Below are positions 25,101-34,100 of a DNA stretch of 64,000 bases, piece by piece. The first letter of the stretch is position 1, and every line of letters begins with the position of its first letter. Made by a program: the position numbers and the translations under genes. The stretch lies in NCBI GenBank assembly GCA_947095585.1, contig OX352764.1:2527001-2591000 (forward strand), given 5' to 3'. Source of the stretch: Nephrocerus scutellatus (taxonomy: Eukaryota; Arthropoda; Insecta; Diptera; Pipunculidae). The notes below the pieces were generated by a model that made no database searches, was not told the DNA's origin, and was given only the letters and a program-made list of their open reading frames with translations.

Positions 25101-28100
25101 ATGTCCCAAAGGTATTAAAATTTTTGGGGCATTCGTGAAAAAATTCAAAAATACAGCCTCGTCATCGATTGCAATGCTCATTCACAATGACATTCCAGCT
25201 GTTGACAAGGTCGGTCAATCTGTTTGCTGCTCATTTTGCAGCTAGCTCGACGCTTCTAGATTGTTCATTGTTGCCGCCTGTACCTCGAAGTATTGAACAC
25301 TCTATGGGACAGATCGTACTCGTGCAGATGCTAGAGTTTTAAACGATGGTATTTCCCCAATAGTTCTCAAAAGGTGTTCTTCCAAGCATTCCATTACGTA
25401 AGCTTTCCTATCTATCCTATTATTCTGGACTTCGAGTAGTTTGAAAACAGCCCTTGTCCGGCCTACACCGAAAAAAAGCCGAGCCATCGTCTCCTTCCTC
25501 GTACCGACCATTGCAATTACATCCATGCTTTCCAATGTCAATTTTCAGTTCATGAAATATATGGAAACTAACGAAATCCTTAGAGACCAGCTGTACGGTT
25601 TGAGTAGGCAACGTTCTACATGTGACCTGATGGCTTATCTCACTGATAAGTGGAACCAGTCTATTCACAAATATGGTGAAAGCAAAGTTTTTGCACTCCA
25701 TACTTCTAAGGCATTTGAAAGAGTCTGGTATCAAGCTCTTTTGTCGAATGAATTTATACGGCCCTGCTTAATTAGACTAGTAACTACCTTTCTGGCTTTT
25801 CAGGTCAGGTCTTACTGGACGAATTCAAATTCAATGTTCGCCGCATAAACGACGGTGTTCCACAAGGCTCTGTTTTGTCTCCAACACTCTTTCTCATTTT
25901 CATTTATGATCTCCTATCCGCTACTTCTAATCCAATTCATTCTTTCGCTGACGACAGCACTCTTAGCTATTCATATGATTTCACGCTTTCTGCACGCCGC
26001 TCTTCTTCGCAAGTGAAACTTGAAGAACAACGTATGTTAAGCACGTTAATTTCTGACCTTGACAGCTTAACAAGGTGGGGACTACACAATAGAGTAGAAT
26101 TTAACGCTTCCAATGCGGTCTTCTGTCGTCCAAGCGTAATTTAAACCCCCAACCTTTATCCATGAATGAATCTTGCATCGAAGAAAACTTACAATTCTCG
26201 TTATTTGCGTCAACAATAAGCTTCGTTGGATTGACCACATATTCGCCATCTGTAAGAATAATGCGAAATTTTTAGGTTTCCTAAAACGATGCAAGATGTA
26301 CTTCACTCCTTCTGATCTCGCTTTACAAGGCGTATATTCGCCCTAAACTTGAATACAAATAAACATTATATAAAAAAAATCAAGCTCTTCTGTCTAAAAT
26401 CCATGTTAATTGAGTCGACTGCCTCCTTATTAGATTAGAAGGTATCTTTTGGACCGCTCAATTCAAGTTGTCTTGGATGGTTTCAAGTCTAAAATACATA
26501 ACATAAATGTTGACGTTCCCTAGGGCTCTGTTTTGTCACCGACACTCTTTCTCAGTTTTATTAATGATCTCCTTCCATTACTTCTAATCCAGCTCACTTT
26601 TTCGCCAAAGACAGCACTCTCAGCTTCTCATATAAGTTTGAGGAACGTTCCTTACTCTCATATGTGGAACTCAAACAACTATGTTTGTTAAGCTCATTTA
26701 GATAGCAGCAGTAGATTTTAACGCTTCCGATGCTTTACCAATGAATGGCAGCAGCATTTAAGTGGCAATAGCAGCCCACGTTGTTTTGGAATTGATTGTA
26801 ACAGTTGGTGGTAACAGTGCAGCTTGACTATCGGATACCATGTAGATCTAGGATCTTTTGTATCCTCTTTTGATGTATTCTAAGGTGTAGAATCCGAATA
26901 CTCCTGCTTCTGTTTCTGTGTTGGTTTTGGATCCGTCTGTATGACAGACATGCAGAGGAAGGGTATTTATGAAATTTTCAACTTTCGTTCTGGTATTCTG
27001 ATTTGGAAATTAGTTGTTTTTGTCATTAATTTTGATTGTAGGACAGTTCCGTTTTCCAAGTTTATTTAGGTAATGCTGCTGGTATGCCCTGGTCTATTTC
27101 CTTTTAGTTAGTTAGCTATTTTTAGTATAATGGCTCTTCAATCAGTCTCACTTTTGATATGTAAGTGAAGGGGTGGAAGTCCCAGAGTCTTTTCAATTGC
27201 TGCCGGTGGGCAAGACCTTTGCAGTACCTGTTACACTTAGACAAATTAGTCTCTGGATTTTGTTTAGTTTTGAGATTGTCTTTGACTGATGTGTTTTTGG
27301 TCACTAAATCAGAGTTTGGTATACTCATAGGGCCATTTGCGGGTTTATTCCCCACGTTTTGCCGAACATACGTTGACAGGTGAAGTAAGCTCTGTTAGTT
27401 TTGTTGGTGATGTATGACATGTGGGAGTTCCATGTTAGTTTTTGGTCAAACATGACTCCCAGACATATTTTTGTATTAAAATCTTCCCGAACAATGAATG
27501 CATAAGATAAAGTTGCTATTTTTTGCAAAATAGAAATGAAATAACTGCCAGCAATGTCAAATAAACTAAACGTGTCTTTTCCAGAGTATAAAATTCAATA
27601 AACAAAATGTGTTACACATAAAATACTCACTCGAAAGCACTGTCAACAGGAAGATGTAGTCCGAGAAGGTAATCAGCCCGAATGAACCCAATTTGTAGAA
27701 GATGCTGTCCTTTTCCAATTGCAAATCCAAACGTTCGGTCATCGACTTGAAATGATTGAAAGTTCCATTAGTTTTAAAATTGTCATAATGATATAAGCAT
27801 TTTTCTAACACTAAGGAGTAATGCACTAAACGCTATGACCTCTTCCAAATCATGCGCTATTCTCAGATAATATAAGATATTTTAATTAAAGATAATATTA
27901 AAGAGTAGAAAGATAGAGAGTGATTAGAAGATAGAGAAAGAGATCTGGAAAGTTTCGTACAAAACTAAAAACATAAATATTTTGCATATCCAACCGAAAT
28001 GTAAACAATACAAGGAGCAAGATAGTAATTTGGAGTAACAAGACACCGGTTGGCAGTTTGAAAACATGGTCATTTAATGAGTTAGTTATTAGATAAGATA

Positions 28101-31100
28101 CTTGGTTGCTTAGTTAGATAGTTAGTTATAGAAATAGAAAGTGGAAATGGAAAAGATGAATGCTTTGGCTATTGTCGATTAGATGAATGATGATGAATGA
28201 TTAGGGGGTATAGGGAAATACGGGACACATCTTGCATTGAATTGGTGCACCGTGCACTGTGCAATGCATAAATCACAAAACGACAAGAGAACAAATCAAA
28301 CAGAACTTTTTAACCGTAAAACATTTCTTGTACCTCGGTCAAAACCTGAAAAGAAATAATTGATTAACAAATAGAGAGAGGGAGAGTTAGAGTTAGAGTT
28401 AGAGAAAGAGGGGGAGGAGGGGAAAGAGGTGTTAACAGAGTGTTAGACCAGGAACTTTTGATTTTTTGTGTTCAACAATTTTACAAAAAAAATTAGAGTA
28501 AGTGTGAGTGTTATTAGATTATAAAACAATTAGATTGTAAAACAATTAATTACAACACAACACAACAAAGGACAAAACATGTAGAGCAGAAGAAAGAGAA
28601 GAACAATTGTTGTTTGTTGTTTGGTGTGTGTTTGAAAACTATGTTTCAATGTTGTTGCGTGTTGTTGCGTGTTGTTTGGGTGGCAAATGCAACCAACAAA
28701 CCAAACCATGTGCAGGAGAATAATGAATAAAACTAAAATCGGTGCTCTTCGATTATCTCTTTGAATCTGGTCTGTGCTGATGTTGTTTTTGGGCAGTTGC
28801 GGCGGCAGAACTTACCTTGGGGTCGTAACGACGGTACTGATCCAAGCCAAGACCTGAAAGGGAAATGTAAAAGTGTGTTAGTTGTGCATTGCCGAACATC
28901 AGTAATAAGTGTTGTTCACTTCTCGTTAGTATGAAATCTGATCGAAAAAACCATCTAAGGTATACTTTACAAATCTCTATCTGAACAAAGAAATAAAGAA
29001 CTAAATGAAATGGCTCCATAAATACCAATGTTTGTTAAAAAATGTAATGAAACATCATCATGATCACCTACCCTCCGGTTGCTTCATGCCAGGAGTCATA
29101 CTTGTGAGAAAATCACTTGGTGTCATGAATACTTCATAGCGGTCATCCACGGTTGGCACTTGAATTGTTGCAAAATAACGAAAAACCTTATCCGGCGTGG
29201 AGAATTGCCGGATGCGATTCTCATATTCAATGATCTGTGATCAGGCATAGAATGGGAGAATAATAGTAAAATATTTGGATCTCCTTTGGAAGGAAGTATT
29301 TGTACAACAAAGTAATGCAATAAATAGAATCAGATAATAGCCAAGAGAAAAACTGATAAAATTAGAATTACAAAGTGACGTAATAACAAAGGAAATAGAA
29401 AAAAAAAACAACCCATAAAAATTAAAATTTTTCATCTAAATTCTCTAATCGCAGAAATTGATATGGGAGCCCCTCGATCCTGGGCCATTTTTTTTTATTG
29501 TAGAAGAAAATCATCGAAACAAACATTTGACATCAGATGTTAAAATTGAAAATGCTCAGATCATTTTATTCTGAGCACTTAGAGCACGCTCATACTCTGA
29601 GCAAATAAGAAACACGAACATTTATCTTGAGAACTCTTTGACTGCTCTGAACTTATTTATGAAAACGCCAAATGACAGAATATTGTGAAAACTTGTTGTT
29701 CTATCTGTAAGTTGATATCGACAACAAAAAAAACGACATCAATAAAAATACAATTCAGTATATAATAAAAATGTAAGTGAAGTAAGCATAAAACATGTAT
29801 GTCTCGTTTCATTTGCTGGGTTCATTTGTGCGTGCGCTAAGATTTCTCTCTCTCTCTCCACCACCAACAAAACCATGCAGCGCAGCCGACTGCGCAGCAC
29901 ACACCGCACAAAGTCCATAAAGGGCGACGAATATCTGATGCCAGTACAGATATTTAAAAAATGTATAAGGGCCTTGCGGCCGAACCCGGGACCCGATCAC
30001 TACCAAATTTTCGAAAAAGTATTGTTTATTGGGTATACACATGTGTGTAAAATTTGAAGAAAATCGGGTAAATTTTTTAAAATTTTTGTTTGGGAGCCCC
30101 CCGACCCCGCAGCCCGAGGGGCCTCAAAATTTAATAGAAAGTGTTGTCTCCGGAAATACACATGTGTGCAAAATTTCAATAAAATCGGGCCATGGGAAGT
30201 GGGTTAAAAATTGATCGCAAGAATCCACGACAGACGACCGACCGACCGACGACCCACGGGCAAGTGAAGTTAATATAGAGAATTTAATAAAATAATCAGC
30301 CACTCTGGGTTCAAAAAGTGGAATGATCTTGTGATATTATCATTTTTGGTTCTATCTATAAGCTCAGTTCGATGTTGGATTTTTGAATTCTCAAAATGAA
30401 TTCTAAGGAACATTTTTTGCAGCGTGATTGACAACTGCCACCATACTCGAAATATATTGGAAAAGAAGGGGTATTGCCAAAGTGGATGACATCGACCCTC
30501 ATTCGCAATAAGTACAAAATTTTCTGCAGGCCAACTGGGTTTGACCACATGTCTGTAACGTCCAAATCCGTAGAGTGATGTGGGCAGATGGTTAGCTGGT
30601 TTGTTAGCTGGATGGGTGCCTTGATTACAGTCGGGGCAGTGATCATTGGTGCCAGGGACAATGCGAGCAACCCGACCGGAGTTGTGCTTGGGTTGTCCTT
30701 ACTCCATGCGGTCCCGGCTAGGGCATTTAGAACTCTATTACGATTGCTTACTTTACTGCAAATACTTTTTGCGTTCCTACATAAGTTTATGAGGATGTCG
30801 AATATGATTTCTAAAATTTTGGGGTTATTAACTGTAGGGATGGATTTTATTGTTCATGCGAATGTCAAGTGATACCCTGACTTTTTTGGTTCAAGAGGTG
30901 AAAAACGTAGCAAATGATTTTTGGGAGGCGAGGTGGAGTTACTTTTTTTGTGAAATCAGGTAGGAGTTTAACGTATTTGTAACCTCGTTAGATCTGCACC
31001 GGAGGCAGCAACATAGCAATCATCGGCGTAAGTGATAAATTTAACGCCAGTATGGGGATTGGAGTGCAACAAGACATAGAGATTAAATAAAATGGGAGAG

Positions 31101-34100
31101 AGAACCCCTCCTTGTGGGACTCCCATCTTAAGTTTCCGATGCTTTGAGCAGGAATTTCTAAATTACACATATGCGCTCCTGCCATTTATATAAGCTGAAA
31201 GGAGTCGGGGAGAATGGAAGTTAGTATGTCCTGTAGGAGGATAAATGAAATGAAATGTGGGTATTACACGTGAACGAGTGGAACGAATATATTTTATGAA
31301 TATTTGGGACTGAGGAAGCTTACTGCCACCTGTGCCGCGTTTGCTTTCTTTTGACAACAAGAACGACCGTGTGACAACTCAAAGGGGTGTTTGGCAAAAA
31401 TGAGTTTTTGCGTCGTTTCATAACCCTGGACGAAACATGGATCCATCACAACACCACAGAGATAAAGGAACAATCGAACCAGTGGATTGATCCTCGCGAA
31501 TCGAAACCGAAAAAGGCCAAGGTGGGTCTGTCGCCCAACAAGGTAATTTTTTTTAAGATGTACATGGTATCATTGACATATATTATCTTAAAAAGGGTCT
31601 AATGAGGAAGTCATAGCTGAAAAAGAGGCCTCTTTCGATACCCTCCTATTATTTGGAGGGTATCAAATAAATGGAATATAGTTGGACGAACTGAATTAAT
31701 CTGAAAGGAGACTTTGTTGGAAAAATAAATTAAGTTTTGTCGAAAAAAGTTGCGTTTCCTTGCCTATGCCGATTACTTTTAAGCCCGCCCTCGTATTAGT
31801 GTGGATCTTGATTGCAAAAGTTAGGTTACAGTGGCAGTCGGTGGAAAAAGAGAACCACTTAGACCAGTCGATCGATCTTGATCTGTGATACCACACAGAT
31901 CGAGAACATTATTTTCCCCTACTCGTTGAATCATTTAGAGCTTCGTATAAGTCGCAAGAGACTACTAATGCCAGTATTCATCTGCACACGCTCAAGGGGT
32001 TAAAACCCTTATGATGCTGGGCACAGCGTGGGCACTAAGGTGTTAGGGAGTGAAAGAGATGTCGATATTCACGCATTTTGAGAGCCTGTGGGTCATATTA
32101 ATGCGGAAATACAGAGCTTGGTAAAGCATTCCACATTCGTGTTGTACGACTAAAGAAATAGTCTCTACACTTAACAGTACTTCTGAAGATGGGCTTGAGG
32201 GTAAACTGATGAGCATTTAGGGCGCAAGAGCATTGCGGTTGAAATCAAGGAGAGGTGGCATGCAACTGGCTATTTCTCTTGAGCATCGCTGTTGGAAAAA
32301 GCGATAAAACAGTGAAAGCAGGAAACATTCCTTCGGTGTTTGAGCGATTCTATTGATGTCGCTATGTTTTCGTCACCGATAAGTTTTATCGCACGGTTCT
32401 GTATTCTGTCAAGCAGATACAAGGTGGTGTTAGGTGCACCTGACCAGACATGACAGTTATACTCAAGTTTGGGGCGAATAAATGCCCTGTAGACAGTAGC
32501 CAGATCAGAGGGAGTGAAATATTTTTTGCACCGTGTCAAGAAGACAAGGCACTTAGCAGCATTTTTTGCGACGTTGAATATGTGGTCATTCCAACGAAGC
32601 TTATCGTTGACGCACATACCAAGAATTGCTAGTTTTTCAGTTTCCTCGATGCAAGTGCCATTCATGGATAATGGCTGAAGGTTACTATTTCCTTTCAACG
32701 AGATAACACAGCCTTGGGTTTTAGTTGCGTAAAATTTGACTCTATTGTGTTCTCCCCATTTTGCAATGCTGTCAAGGTCAGAATTAACATATGCTATTGT
32801 TCTAGTTCCACATCCGAAGAGAAAGGACGTGAACCTGCGAACATATTAGAGAAGCTAAGAGTGCTGTCGTCAGCGAAGGAATGAATTAAATTAGAAGTTA
32901 CAGACAGAAGATCGTTAATAAAAATAAGAAAGAGTGTCAGAGGCAGAACACAGGCTTGAGAGACACCCGCATTTATGCGGTGGATATCAGACTTAAAACC
33001 ATCCAGCACAACTTGGATTGAACGGTTCGAAAGATAGCTTCTAATCCACTAAAGCAGGGTTACAACGATTCCAAAAGGACGAATTTTAGACAGAAGATCT
33101 TGGTGCCAAACTCTGTCAAAAGCCTTTGAAATATAAAGTGCTACAACTTTGCTTTCACTAAACTTGTGAAATGACTGATTTCACTTTTCGGAGAGATATG
33201 AGAACTGCACGAAAGCCATATTGGCGGTCATTGAGTAGTTCTCGTGATTCAAGATATTTCATAATGAATGAGGTATAAAGAGAGACATGACGACGGTTCG
33301 CCTTTTTTTGGTATATGCTGGAGAAATTCTGTTTTCCAATTAGTCGGCAAGAGTCCAAAAGTATAGGATTAGTAGAAATCTGCCTGAAAGACACTACAGT
33401 GATTAAGAAAATGGAAAAAAAGATAAAGATTCAGCCTTTTTGAGAAAATACCTTCGTCAACCCCATCACCAGTTTTTGACCCGTCTGTGTAAAAAATTAA
33501 TTCATTCATCTTCCGAATGAGCGCCTTAATTCCAAAATGATCTGGAGGCGATGGTGACATGGAAGTTTTTGTTGAATTTGAGTTGCGTAATGGTCTGTGT
33601 CCAGTGTATTCCTGAACGCATTCGGAATAGGAGTGTATGTTTTCATACCTGGTCCACTGCGAACTTGCACTGAGGCGAATAGCCGCGCTAGCAACTATTT
33701 GCCTAATGAAAATGCCGAGTGATGTAAGGTTGAACAAATTGTCTAGTGCGGCGGAGTGAGTTGTGCGAAGTACTCCGCTCATACATTAACAAGCTGATCT
33801 TTGGACTTTGCTTAGCTTGTAACGATTTACCGCTTTATCTAAGGCAATCCACCATACAGCCACACCGCATGGAAGTGTAACTCTTACTACCGCTGTATAT
33901 AGAAAATGAGCGATATGGGGTTGAGCTGTATATAGAAGGTGATGATTTACAAATAAGGAACCAGATCGATATAAGACATGTGCTTTCCTACAATTTTATC
34001 AAGCAAGCAATTGGTTAGTAAGCTATTGTTATGATATGGCCATGAAACCACCCACCACTACCTACTCATATATGTTAGTGTGCGATAATAAAATAAATTC

